Shown here one piece after another: positions 37,020-48,205 of a stretch of 64,000 nt of DNA. A model generated the notes under the pieces. The model was not told the origin of the DNA. It saw only the letters and a program-made list of their open reading frames with translations, and did not search any database. This DNA comes from Pezicula radicicola. Lineage: Eukaryota > Ascomycota > Leotiomycetes > Helotiales > Dermateaceae. The stretch lies in assembly GCA_003008705.1 (NCBI GenBank), contig PDUO01000056.1, positions 153,172 through 217,171 of the forward strand. The letters run 5' to 3'. The translations under genes were made by a program, and so were the position numbers. The first letter of the stretch is position 1; every line of letters starts with the position of its first letter.

Positions 37020-37240
37020 TCTTGTCTCGTATCTTATCTTGTATCGGTTGTCCAAGGTCGGACATTTGTAGCAAATACTTAACGACAACATCTTCTTCAT
37101 ATGGTTTGAGATACTGTTGGCCTCGCGCCTTCTCTTCCATCAAGGGTCTTCCGCGAGCACGATGATGGAGTGTAGAATGAGGGACGTTGCCATGATCTGC
37201 AAGAGCACGGTATGATCTAGGCACGCCAGGAGGTACGCCT
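37020..37240 (-). pseudogene. Fot1/pogo-like transposase fragment
   Basis: The minus frame shows SYRALADHGNVPHSTLHHRA, RGRPLMEEKARGQQYLKPYE and EDVVVKYLLQMSDLGQPI. This is the psq/CENP-B-type DNA-binding N-terminus of fungal pogo-family transposases (VPRSTLxxRxxGRxSxxEKxxxQQxLxPxEExxLVxxLLQMSDLG). Homology ends abruptly at about 37020, and the region left of it has unrelated sequence. No DDE domain or TIR was found. A truncated, dead copy. Confidence 0.6.
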
Positions 37241-37818
37241 GGCTCTGTCCATATTATCCTGCCATTGCGATGGTGATGTAGAAGGAGACGAGAGACGGCG
37301 CTCCAGCGCCCAGGCACCAGCGTGCTGCCGCCTGCCGATAGAATGTTCGAGAAACCTGCACTTACGCCACACACGTGACCATGATACGCTACTGGTACAC
37401 ACGTGCCAAGACCTGAGGATCGTGGCTAAGTAAAATATAGCGAGACCGGGAGTGAACTTAGTAAATTATAACTCGGCTAATGTACATTACTAAGCACCAA
37501 AACATGAGGCCGTCTCCTCACATCGGAGTAACTTGGGTGCCAGCCTGCGGCTCACACGAAGCCTTCGAAATTGATTAGAGTAGTGGAATTTCAATCGAGA
37601 AACGTTAGAATAGCAGTTAGTAAGTACAAAGGTGGATAAAATCGATAAAGTTTCAGGTGTGGCGCACGGTTAGCAGCAACCTACCAAGGCGAGCACGTGA
37701 TACGAAGTATTAGAAATAGTAGGGTATATAGTTAAGTAGAAGGTGAGCCGTGAAAAGGACAGATTATAGGAAGAAACAGCTTGTATATAAATACATATTA
37801 GGAGAAGGCATAAGCCCG

Positions 37819-38797
37819 CTATAGTATACGTCTCCGTTTAGTAACTGGGCTGCTATTCAAGCTCGAGGAACCAGAAATACCAGCTTGCAACCTCCACAAC
37901 TTCAACAGGCGGAACGTGGGTCCGGATACAGTCTTCCCAGACTTGTTCGTGAAGACATAGCTACCAAACCAAGCTTGAACGGCAACCTTATCACCCGCGG
38001 CGAAATGAGAGGCATCTATATCGTCGCCGTCTTGGTCGTCGTCAGTGGTTGCTCCGTCGAAAGCAGCGGGAAAGGGGTCCCCCGGAGAGAAGGAAGGTGA
38101 GGTGATGTCCGACTCAGCTACCTTAAGACGCAAGGGATTCGTAACAGTGAGGTTTCTATCCCGCCGACGAATTAAGACCTTCAAGACTTCGAGAGATCTC
38201 TCCTCCACTTGTAACTGTAAGGAAAACTCAGGCTTCTCCGGGTTGAAATTATTTACGGCACTCTTGAGTATAGTAAACTGGCCGAGCTAGCCTAGGAGGA
38301 TAATACCCAAGGGTCCAAGTTCTTCATCATCGTATAAGTCGTCAGGTCCATTATGAGCCAGCCACTTTATTCCATTTCCATCGAAAGCCTCCCACGAAAG
38401 CTTCGGATCCAGACGTTCAAGATTTCCAACGTATACCCACTGGCCCCGAAAATACAGAAGGTTCAGGACGCCGTCAAAGCTCAATGCTGGAGGGGGAGTG
38501 GCTGGTCTCTTGTAAGGAGACGTATATGATGAGGGAGTGAGGGCTGAAATGGGTGTTTGTAGATCGACAGAACCAGATTGGTAAGGGCTAGAGTAGATAC
38601 CGTCTGAGTAAGGCGGCATAGAACTGCGCGGTATCTAAGAAATCAACAGGTGGACATAACTGGGAAAGTAGAGAACCTACAGAGAACTGGTCGGTAATAT
38701 CAGTTGTATCGTCTTCATCATCAACGGCTTCTATCATAGGGGAACCATCTAACGTGACCGTGGTCCTTCCGCTAGGGGTTTTGCGGGTACCAACCAT
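37819..38797 (-). pseudogene. Helitron-linked auxiliary ORF (possible OB-fold protein)
   Basis: ATG at 38797 begins MVGTRKTPSGRTTVTLDGSP; after about 60 codons a one-base shift leads into PPYSDGIYSSPYQSGSVDLQ and onward in one frame to 37819. One TAG (near 38285) replaces a Gln codon between GPLGIILLG and LGQFTILKSAV. The C-terminal part has GDKVAVQAWFGSYVF and SGPTFRLLKLWRLQ, beta-rich segments suggestive of an ssDNA-binding OB fold, then a basic tail TKRRRIL that may be a nuclear signal. It follows the helicase gene on the same strand by about 380 bp. Plant and animal Helitrons often carry RPA-like genes in this place; whether this is one is inference. Confidence 0.5.
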
Positions 38798-39178
38798 CGT
38801 AGTAGTAAGGACGTGTTAACGAGGAACAGTGAAGAGAATAAGAGGATTTTATATAGGTTCTACAAGAGAGCGAGGAAGCAAGATGGACGTAGGAAATAAG
38901 AGGCTGCGTAGTAGAGGGTAGAGATAAATAAAAGCAATATATAAAATATAAAGCGATGGTACAGCGTCGGACGGCCGTAGCTGTAAGTGTCAGAGACCTC
39001 GCAACAACTGTCTAAAAGAGAGAGAAAAGCAATATATTATATCTCTATCAAGAAAAGTCTGGTCACGAGGTAGATATGATACGTGGAATGAAGCGAAGAG
39101 TAATACTCAAGGTTAAGAAAGTTGTTCTACGTAGTGGTATCAAGAATATATTGAGATGTCCCATAGACTAATCGTTTG

Positions 39179-42100
39179 TTACTCTAGAGCCTTAAGTCGG
39201 GATAGTTCAACCTGGAGATCCGGATGGGGGGTAAATGAAACATCTTCAAGCGTGACCGGTTCTCGTAGCCAGACCCCCGACAGAGTCTTGACCCTACCAA
39301 GCTGGACGTTGATCGAGGTCCACTTACTATACTGATCGACGCCGCGCTGCTTACCAAAGAGGAGATCCAGAATGAGGCTGATAAACGTACTACCTTGGCT
39401 TTTGTAATTAGTGATAGCGAATCTGAGTGTTAACGGAACCTGGTGTCGGTAAAAGGACAGACCTGGTATATTTGGGATCTGACCGCTTATCTATATTGGG
39501 AAGACGGGAACAAGACCGTCGGGAACATTAGAAAATGATAAATTATGGTCGTGCGTAGGTCGAACAAGGACGCACGTGAGAGGAGTGGTACACAGCACAA
39601 ACTGGGTGTCGAGTTCTATCCATGAAGCTGTCGATATCGTTAGCGAGCGAAGTCTACAAGAATAGTCTCTATCTATATACCTTGTACACTAGTATCTAAG
39701 ATGACTTCTTCGGCAGTGCCCCTTATGCCATTAACCAGGCCAGTATATGTGTTAGTGTTTTGTTGGAGTATAATGGGTATACCCTTTGTAAAGGTAAAAA
39801 AGCCGGGGTCCTTTAGATACCCTTCTTCACCGACCTGGTATATCATTCTGAGCAGCGTGAGAGGGTCCAAATTCGTGCCCGTTGGTGTGTCATGTCTGGC
39901 GGGAAAGAGGTAGATCTTCTGACCTTGTCTCTCGGCAAAGGTACGGAGATGTACAAGGTTAGCTTCCTCACGGATACGATTGAGTCGAATAATGGCCCTC
40001 TCAGGTGGAATCTCCCTATTCGCAACTCTGTTTTCTGTAGTGCAGGAGTTAAGAGTAGCAACGTCGTCCTCTGTTAAAGTAGTGGACCGCGCTCTCTGTA
40101 GGAGATCTTGGAATACCAGATCTTCTGCTTGACGCATCTGCTCCGTGAGGAATATTATACGAGTAAAACGAGTCCAGAGAGACCTCCCTGACTGTAAGTC
40201 AGTAATATCGTTGATCGCCTGGCTCTATATAGTATAACCACGGACTGGCTTAAACTGGTTAAAATCCCCCAGAAATATGACGATAGGAAGCCCACCGAAA
40301 ACTGTATCCGATGCCCGATTCAGATCCTAAATAGTATTGTACTGTTCGTTGATCTGGATTAGGTTCTCGAGGCTAACTATACTAATCTCGTCGAGGATGA
40401 AGATCTTCTTATGAGAGAGTCTTGATCTCGTTGCTTGATGTAGAGGCTGGTTTCCCTTATTACCAAATCCGAGAGCAGAGTGGTAAGTAGCACCGTTGAT
40501 ATTAGCAGTAGCTGCACTAGTCGAAGCTGTGAGTAGAACATCGTTATGTTTTTGTATTATAGAGAGACCGAACATAAAAGCCTTGATAAGGTGAGTCTTG
40601 CCAACTCCGCCAATACCGCCAAGGTAAAGCAGAAACTAGTCACAGACAGAATTGATTCGAACAGGATATAGAATCCGAAGGATTAGAGCCCTGATAATCA
40701 TTCGTTGTTTTTGGTTTAGAGGGTATTGGGTAGTGACCAGAGCCAGTAGATTTTCGACGGATGGTTCGGCTTGAAATGAAGCCTACAGATACTATAGAGA
40801 TACCATAGATTCCGTACTATAACCAAGAACTGGAACAAGAGCAGCTTCTGGCCCGCCCGTCTCGAACTGAGAGGAGACGTTGGTATCAGCGTCGGCTTCG
40901 TCAGGATCTGACCATTCTTTATCTTTAAAGGCTTTTAGCTCTCTAAACCAAGTCTTGACTAGAGTAGCAGGCGTGAAATGGGCACCAAGCAACCGAGGGT
41001 TATGGGAAAACTATAACGTAGAGAGGCCATCAGTAGTAACGCCAGGGAAAGCTAAAGCAGCTTGAAGCAGATTGCTCTCTGTTGGTTGAAGTATAGCAAA
41101 GTCCATGTCCATATTAGCCTCTTCGGCCTCGTTGTAGATGTCTTGGTCTACAGCTTCAAGATAGTCATCGAACTCTATACCACGCTCCTTCCTATCCTGA
41201 GTAGCAGCTTCCTTGCTCCGCCGGAGGAGCACGACGTTCTCTGATAGCTGGACTAGGTAAGGAGGGAGAAACGAGACGACGAAATTCCATAGCCATGTAT
41301 TTTTGTATAGTACAGCACGAAGAGATTCGAGATGGCCACTCCGGAGAACCTGAAGCCTATTCCACGGATAGAATAGACCGAGGAGAACCTCATGTATCTC
41401 GTCTTGAGTCTTTAGTGTGGTATCGAGAATATCAGTGTCCTTCTCCGACATAGAAGTGAAACTACTATATAGAGAGGGAGTCTTTAACGATTTTAAGGAA
41501 CTGGCAGAGACCTGGATATGAGTCGTGTACAATGGGTGAGAAGCATCAAATGGAAAGAGGAACACTCGATTCTTAGCGCTTTTGAACGTCTGTATAAAGA
41601 TCTGGGACGTATATTCGTAGAAATATAAATGAGCAAGTCTGGTGCCTCGATGCTCGTAGTTCTCATAAATTGATATACGGCGGGTACGACCGTCAAAGTT
41701 AATGTACTGATTTGTGGACTCTGCCATGTCCTCATCGTTAGTCTCGTCAAGCAAGCTATTTAGAACCCTCTGGATGTTTATCTTGACCTAGTAAAAATTG
41801 ATCGTGACAGACTTGTTGCTCTTTGGAATGTATACAGACGGCTGTCCAAGTAGGAAGTGAGCCACTGCTGGAGTGCCGACCTCTACGTCCCTCGTGAAGC
41901 GGTTATAGGCTTTTAATACGAATTTGGATATATCAAGTAGTTCTGGCGTAGGCAAGCCACCGTTCTCAACGGCCGTTGCTTCAGCTGTCTCTTGGGCCTT
42001 CTTTAACACGGCCGCAGCTAATACAAGCTGACCCCGATCAACCTGAGCTTTGGTCGTATAGTTTGTCATATAGTAGATAGCGGCAAGGACCTTGGGAGAC

Positions 42101-45100
42101 GACGCGGTGAAATTGACGTCATGGTTATATCCCGTGGTAGATGCGATGACAGGGTTGTACTTATTCACGAATTGGTGATTCCTCTCCATCTGAATATAGC
42201 CCTCTTCCGTAACCATAGATTCTGGAACAAGTGGTCTTGGAAAGAGAAACCTATAAATCTGCGAGAGCGGCCGCCTCCGAGCATCAGAACACTGCGGAGG
42301 TTCGTTGGTGTCCATCGCCATCCCTTCACTCTGGATAATCGGAACATGATTCGTAGTCGTACGCGACCGTGAAAACTTCCTCTGGTATTTGGTACAGGTC
42401 TTGTTATGAGTATACATCTGGACCCGGGCGGCCACGTTATTCGAGTCGACATCTAGAGCTTCTTGGAACTCAGCCGCGGTCATGCCTTTCGGCAGAGGAA
42501 AACGGGACGAGCCGGAAGTCTCTGATTGGAATTGCTGACCAAGAGTGAGATCCACCGTCTCCCTAATTATCGAGCGGATATAAGTAAGGACCCGGTCCTT
42601 GAAGTCAGTGTCCGACTTTAGTCTCTAATGAAAATTCGCAGTACCAATGTTACCGGCGAGCCAGGCGAATCCGTGGAGGTGTAGTATCATCCACATTATC
42701 GACTCGACGATTCCAAAATGAGAACTCACTGTGCCGAAGATCCCAGGTTCCCTAGAGAGCGTCTTGAAGAAGTAGGCAAAGAAGGAGGTGATGACGACGT
42801 GGAAGAACTGAGCGACGAGACTCGGATTCTTAATCGTTAGCTATAAGAGTTTCGCCTTAATACCCGGCTCGTCCAGCGAGATCTCTTCACCTACAAGCCT
42901 GACCACGAAGATATTACCAATATCCTTTGGATTAAGTGTAAACCAGATCAGTGGGAGCCCAAGACGGGCGATCTTACCGAATATCAGGTTCCTAAACCTC
43001 ATCTTTTCCCCAAACGACTCTGGATTAAACGATGAGATGATCCTTATATTAGTAATCAGACTATAGACAGCAGGGTTTGAGATCTTCTTCCGGTCGGTAA
43101 ACTCCTGTGCCGTACGTTGGAGATCATCAGCTGACAGCTTGGCAAGCTCTTGAGTAGCTTTGGCCCAATAGCCATTCTTGACCTGTACATGGTTCCCAAA
43201 AGAAGCTTGCCGTATTAATATTAAGTCATATAAGTAAAACATAAACGTATGGTGTTGAGAGAAGCTATAAATATTAGGATGATATAATAGTTAGGAGGGG
43301 ATGCTCACAGTAACGAGTGGTGGAGCATGGTATATCTCGCAAAGGCCTTGAGAGATACCTCCTCCGGACGGTCTCCATTCGTATCACCTAAATGTCCGCC
43401 TATGCCAAACGGAAACAAGGTAGGGAACGCCGCTGTAAAATAGTCTGGATCCGTAAAGGCACTCATTGGCGGTAGGCGCTGTGTCGTCTTATACGATATA
43501 TGTGGCAGGCGAGAGTTATCGTTTGGTGTGCCCTCATCATCCTGGACATCAACAGCATCGTTTTCCCTTGGGCCTGAACGGTCAGAATCCTGGTCTTGGA
43601 GAATGGCCTGCAGGCTTGCCAAAGTGGCCGGGGTGGAGTGCAGATCTTAACCATGAAGGTCGGAGAAGAAGGATCGGCTGAGGATACTGCCAGGCTCGGC
43701 GTCCTCCACCTCTGTATCCAGCTCGTTCTCAAAAAGCCCGTCTCGTAGTGATGTAGCATAGCCTTCCCGCTCGTCCTCCACCGGAGTATCTGTAGAGCCT
43801 GACTCAGAACCTAATGTAATAAAGGTGTCTCTGATCTCCTGAGGAATATAGTGATCAGGCCAAGAGTCTAAAACAGAATAATCAATGACCACTGACTTGT
43901 AGCCGGGGTTATTAGCACATAGCCATAGTAAGGTATTCACGACCTTCGCCTTATCAACAGAACAAAACCGCGCAAGGTTCTCTTCTGACAGCGGTGCCCC
44001 GCGATCCCAGCTGACGGTAATCGTCGTATGGTCTCGTAACCTTGCAGCTGGTAGGATCTTCAGAAGCTTACTCAGATCCTGCCTTACGGCGACAGAATGA
44101 CCGCGACTTCCTCTATAACTGATCCCACTCTTAGCACCTGAGGTAAGTTTTAAGAAGATGCCGACAACATGAGCCCGTGCTATAAAAGCCTCTTCAACAG
44201 TATTGAGATTCTTCAGAGCCTCTGGGTAGTCTTGACAGAACAGGCAGTTGATAAAATTACCAGCTGAAAGTGGAGGGATGGCTCGTTTGGCAATCGCCGA
44301 GTTATAGGTCGTACATAGGCTGACCATATCTTCTTTGACGGCGCAACGGTCTGGGGCCGTATTCGTCCTCTGGAGGAAGTACTGTAGGTCGTCGTCTCGG
44401 AGACCGACACTTACTACCTCGTCTTCTTGGAACAGGCCCCCACAAAGCCCACATGGTAAACGCCTCGAGGCATCCGAGACAGCCCTCTGATATTTCTTCA
44501 TACACCCCATCTGGATACGTGAAGTGATCCTCTCTGGGAAATCGATCGAAGCCTGCCTCATATACTGGTACTCCTCATCCAGGAAAGATGGGAGGATACC
44601 ATCGAAGGCGACAAGCCGCCCTTCTGTAAGTGATCTCTCTTGGGCCTTTTGGGCTTGGAAGGAAGCCTTATGACGTTGAAGAGCTTGTCTGCCGGCCTCG
44701 TCTCGATAGTCCCTCTCTCGGCGTCGATGGTCATCCTATAAGCGCGCCCTGTATTAGATCTAATACGGCCCTCGACATCATAGGTTCTTATACATTACTT
44801 GCCTCGTGCCGTAACAGAGCTCCTACCATAGAGTCATCGCGAGCGCGTGCAATCCTACGCCGTTGCTCGTTTTCTTGAACACGCAAATTTCGTAGCTCCC
44901 TATCCCGAAGCTTTGCTAGTCGATAGGTTTCCAGAAGCTGCTCGTCTTTGAGTCGCTGCTCCTGCCATACTTGCCGCCTTGCTAACTTCCTACTTTCCAT
45001 AATCTGAGCGTCCTTAGCTCGCTGCTCCTCCCGTGCTCGATGTCTCTCTAGAAGCTGCTCGTCTCTGACCCGCTTCTGCTCCTGATGTGCTCGCTGATTT

Positions 45101-45459
45101 GCTAACATCCTATCTTCTACAATCCGAGCGACCTCTGCTCGTTGCACCTCCGCTCGTTGCTCCTCCTGTGCCCGACGTCTCTCTAGAAGCTGTTCGTCTG
45201 TGACCCGCTCCTGCTCCTGATGTGCTCGCTGATTTGCTAACATCCTATCTTCTACAATCCGAGCGGCCTCTGCTCGTTGCTCCTCCTCCTGTTCTTCTAA
45301 CTCGCGCGCGAGAACCTCCTCATTTTTCTGAGTAATCTTCGGGGGTAACCTACTACAAAGCCGCTTAACCCTCTTCCTCTCCCATTCTTCATCATGAAGC
45401 CTCCTAAACCTCTTCCGGTCATCATCGTAAATCTGCTTAGCCCTAGTCTGCTCTTCCAT
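39179..45459 (-). pseudogene. Helitron Rep/helicase gene, three exons, multiple nonsense codons
   Basis: Exon 1 (45459-44794) encodes 222 residues of Arg/Glu/Gln-rich coiled coil. A 58-bp intron (44793-44736, GTATAA...CTAAT...TATAG) leads to exon 2 (44735-43309), with a Cys motif CGLCGGLFQEDEVV and the DUF6570-type IPPLSAGNFIN...YPEALKNL. A 44-bp intron (43308-43265, GTGAGC...CTAAC...TATAG) leads to exon 3. Exon 3 carries GLPLIWFTLNPKDI, the HUH segment MILHLHGFAWLAGN (near 42670), a two-Tyr motif AIYYMTNYTTKAQ (near 42060), Walker A GGIGGVGKTHLIKAF (near 40600), FILDEISIVS, and the last helicase motif LRFAITNYKSQGSTF before TAA at 39179-39181. In-frame TAG/TAA codons at Gln positions (e.g. 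43647, 42841, 41788, 41011) and one frameshift near 39640 inactivate it. Confidence 0.85.
45060..45290 (-). repeat. Internal 135-bp tandem repeat in the Helitron coiled coil
   Basis: A 45-residue unit containing ARIVEDRMLANQRAHQEQ and DEQLLERRRAQEEQRAE occurs twice nearly identically (units begin about 135 bp apart). A third, diverged unit lies downstream (about 44940-45050: KDEQLLETYRLAKL). Heptad-like charge spacing suggests an extended helix. Nucleotide identity between the two main units shows recent duplication. Confidence 0.75.
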
Positions 45460-45545
45460 CGCAAAGTCGCGCGTGTGAACCTTCTCACCGAGAAGCAGAC
45501 CATCTTGCAGCCTTGAAAGCCGAGATGGTATATGTGCCTAGACAT

Positions 45546-46099
45546 TACTGTTACAAAAGGCGAAGCAAAATATCAAAGTAAAACACTACGAAACCAAAAA
45601 AGAAAGCAGCATGAGAAGGAAACAGTGGCTGAGACGAGCTTACTAAAATAGTGGCTGAGGAGGTTACCAAGAGGGAGGTTACTAAGAGATTACTAACCAA
45701 AACCGGATTAATTCGGAAAAAGGAAACGCCGAAAGCACCGCGCTCTCTTCTCTTCGATTAACCTTCTTATTAAGCTTTCAGCTTAATTTCGAAGGCACTC
45801 CCGGACTACATTATTTTCCTCTTTAAGTATCTTCAAAATTTGGAGCTATATTCTCTAGATATAGAACCTTATCCCAAGTGCTCCGAATTTTAAAGAGACT
45901 CTAATAGTCGCGATTAAGCAGGGGGGAACAGCCGAAGCGGCGATCCGTGGCGTTATTAAAACGATCGATAGCATGACCAACCACAGTCTTTTGCTTATTG
46001 TTAAGTGGTTTCCTTAGGGACGAATAGTTATATAAAGTGGTATATTAATAACAACTTCGTAGACTTACTAAGAAAAGATTTATGATTCTAAACCTATAG
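45546..46099. other. Spacer, probable Helitron 5' end region
   Basis: No ORF of interest. It contains an 8-bp-stem hairpin (45769-45787, ATTAAGCT/AGCTTAAT around TTC). The Helitron 5' terminus is expected here but a TC start next to an A could not be singled out. Confidence 0.4.
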
Positions 46100-46147
46100 A
46101 TTCGTCTCGTGACAGGGTGCGTCTCGCTACGCAGGGACAGACGTTAG
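46100..46147 (-). repeat. MITE-type terminal repeat
   Basis: The reverse complement reads ACGTCTGTCCCTGCGTAGCG then AGACGCACCCTGTCACGAGACGA, matching the TIR family of 12776-13020. It ends in GT followed by TA at the edge of module copy B, as expected for a right end. No left partner was recognised within several hundred bp. Confidence 0.6.
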
Positions 46148-46640
46148 GTACTTCAAATTTAAGCGTCTCTGATTCTGTGAATACATTAAAATTTCTCCTT
46201 GTTTTATATCAATTATATTGCGTACCCCCTCCCGAATACTCCTAGCCCGCTTACTCCGAAAATTATAATTGTGTTGTCGCTGCCCCTTTGATTTACGAAG
46301 TACCTCTTTTTACGGTGTAATTGGACCCCTCGACTTATAGCACCACTATAAAGCTCTTTTCGCCTTTTAAACTTATAGAACGGTTAGATCTAGGTTTCTA
46401 AGTCTCGCCACGATGCTAAGAAGTTATTGTTAGCCCTATGGTAACTAGGGAGTGCTATGTTATGCGACGTCGCCACATAGGTTGGTACCTCTAATCAAGC
46501 GATCAAGGGTCCCTGGTCACTTGGTAATAGAGGGTGATAGTGGTTACGGTAATTGCAGCGTAAATAATTTTATCTTACATAATAAGCGTGGCGGACTGCT
46601 ACAGAAAAGTTCCGTTTTCCCGACATATCCTCTAACCAGC
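46148..46640. repeat. Dispersed module, copy B
   Basis: This is the homologue of 31736-32200 (see that entry), from TAGGTACTTCAAATTTAAGC to about TTCCGTTTTCCCGACATAT. Differences are mostly transitions plus small indels. It lies directly upstream of a candidate ATG (46742) of the gene split by the Tc1 insertion, so it may contain or be a promoter region. Confidence 0.6.
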
Positions 46641-46766
46641 ATCGACATTGATCATCCTCACCACACTCAAATAAGTGAACGATAACCACCATCCTAAGCT
46701 AGAAATTCGTCTTTCGCAAGCAAGACGTAGCGACATTGGCTATGGAAGACAACAGATCATCCACCA

Positions 46767-48202
46767 GGGGCTGACATAATTGATGGTTTTAGCGGTAAGT
46801 GCTCACATACCCTATCAAAATGATGAATTATTCTAATTACATTACCACAACTCTGATTTTATGGGCTTGCCACCTGTTTTTACTAGTCTTTTGCATCGGT
46901 CGGGCATTTCTGCAATGCGTCTTTGTACTTCCTGCATTGTAATCTTCTTCCATTCATCTTGTAATACCTCTTTTAGCTCCTCTATTGTCTCCCAACTTCT
47001 TTTGCGCATTCTTTACTTTAATATATTCCAACAAGCTTCTATTGGATTTAAATCAGGGCTCTGTGGAGGGTGGGAGAGGTTTCTGATCTTGTTTTGGGTT
47101 TTTAATTGGTGTACAAGGCCTTCCTTCTTCATACTATGTGAAGGATCTCCATCTTCTTGTAATATATATTTAAAGGCGTTATCTGGGTTACTCCTTTGTG
47201 CCTTTTGAATTGCCTTAATATATATTGGTAATAGACGCTCGGTATAATACTTTTGTGTTATTGCGTTGCCCTTAGGTTTGACTTCTTTCTCGTGAGGAAT
47301 AGAAGCTTACCATTGTAATAAACGTATATTAAATTCAGTGTCTGATTCGTATTTCGACTTCCTTGGCTTTAGTAGAGGTTTAGGCTTAATAATAGCATCG
47401 TTTTCGTCATTGTAGAATTGAAGTTCTGGAGCCTTTTCATACCAATTACACCAAGTAGCAATATGTAATCGAACCTTTGATCTCTCAGGCCTTTCTTGTA
47501 TGTTTTCAGCATCGAGACGTGTCCCTTGTTCCCTAAGTATATGTCCTTGACCCATAGAAGAAGGATCAATATATGCCTCGTCTGTAAAGAAGATGTATTG
47601 CCAAAAGCTCTCGATTGATTTATTCTCTAATCCACGACTATATGTCTCCTGTAATCTCTTGTTTTTTGGTGCTATTTCCTTCTTTACATATACCTGTTTG
47701 TATCTTTGAGCTCGTTTTGTAGTCTTCTTAAGTCGGCGTTGAAGGGTTCGGGGTTTAATATTTAATTCGTGGTATTCGATTTAGGCTTTATAGAGCTGGT
47801 TTCGTACAGGGTTTCGCGACGGGGAAACAAGCATCTGATACGTCTCTTTTGATACTTCTGGATGTCTGCTAAGGTTCTCTGACATCTTGCGTGTATGGCG
47901 ATAGGCTGGGGAGCCTATGTCTTGTTGTTGTTGGAGCCATCGATGTACATTTGAATAGGGAGTATGGGTATCGCTGGCAATGTCTTTTAAGGAGTCAAAT
48001 GCCCGTCTTTTGTCGTAGGCGTCGAAGAATCGAATCTTTGTTGGTGTATCATTTTCTTTACTATGATGAGGCTTTCTATTTGCAATTGTGCGTGTTGTTG
48101 GAGCCATTGTGTGGAGTTATAATGATTTGACTTGATAGTGGTGGTGTTGTTGTTTTGGGGTATGTGGCACTTACCGCTAAAACCATCAATTATGTCAGCC
48201 CC
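46767..48202 (-). mobile_element. Tc1/mariner transposon, perfect 36-bp TIRs
   Basis: GGGGCTGACATAATTGATGG opens the left TIR (46767-46802). The right end (48167-48202) is its exact reverse complement over 36 bp, and similarity continues inward about 15 bp with a small indel. Flanks are CA on the left and TA on the right, i.e. a TA duplication with one change. Length is 1436 bp. It contains one transposase gene on the minus strand. TIR identity implies recent insertion; the nonsense codons imply RIP after arrival. Confidence 0.92.
46842..48107 (-). pseudogene. Tc1-like transposase, three nonsense codons
   Basis: ATG at 48107 to TAA at 46842-46844 is a single 421-codon frame. The N-terminus has basic and HTH segments (RAFDSLKDIASDTHTPYSNV). 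The DDE domain shows FFTDEAYIDP (first Asp), LQEDGDPSHSM (second Asp) and SPDLNPIEACWN (Glu). There are 37 residues between the second Asp and the Glu, so the catalytic signature is DD37E rather than DD34E or DD34D. Three TAA codons (47781-47783, 47307-47309 and one near 46990) stand where CAA is expected. The protein is otherwise full length without frameshift. Confidence 0.85.
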
Positions 48203-48205
48203 TAG

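Larger units (their letters stand above)
37819..45545 (-). mobile_element. Helitron-type rolling-circle transposon (autonomous structure, inactivated)
   Basis: The minus strand carries in order a coiled-coil exon, a DUF6570-like region, the Helitron Rep-like domain with an HUH motif, a PIF1-type helicase and a separate auxiliary ORF. This is the order of fungal Helitrons. The boundaries given are the outermost coding limits. The true 5' TC and 3' CTRR ends, the hairpin and the AT target could not be fixed; they should lie between about 45545 and 46100 and between about 37250 and 37819. A small 8-bp-stem hairpin at 45769-45787 is on the 5' side. Nonsense codons but little TA saturation suggest mild RIP on a low-copy element. 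Confidence 0.8.

Noticed and set aside
37250..37819. Exact Helitron 3' terminus (CTRR with hairpin)
   Set aside because: Several YYAG candidates on the plus strand but none with a convincing adjacent hairpin; not assigned.
38588..38797. Two separate Helitron auxiliary ORFs (38797 and 38619 starts)
   Set aside because: Frames differ by one base and the sequence reads as one protein interrupted by an indel, so treated as one broken gene; a genuine second start remains possible.
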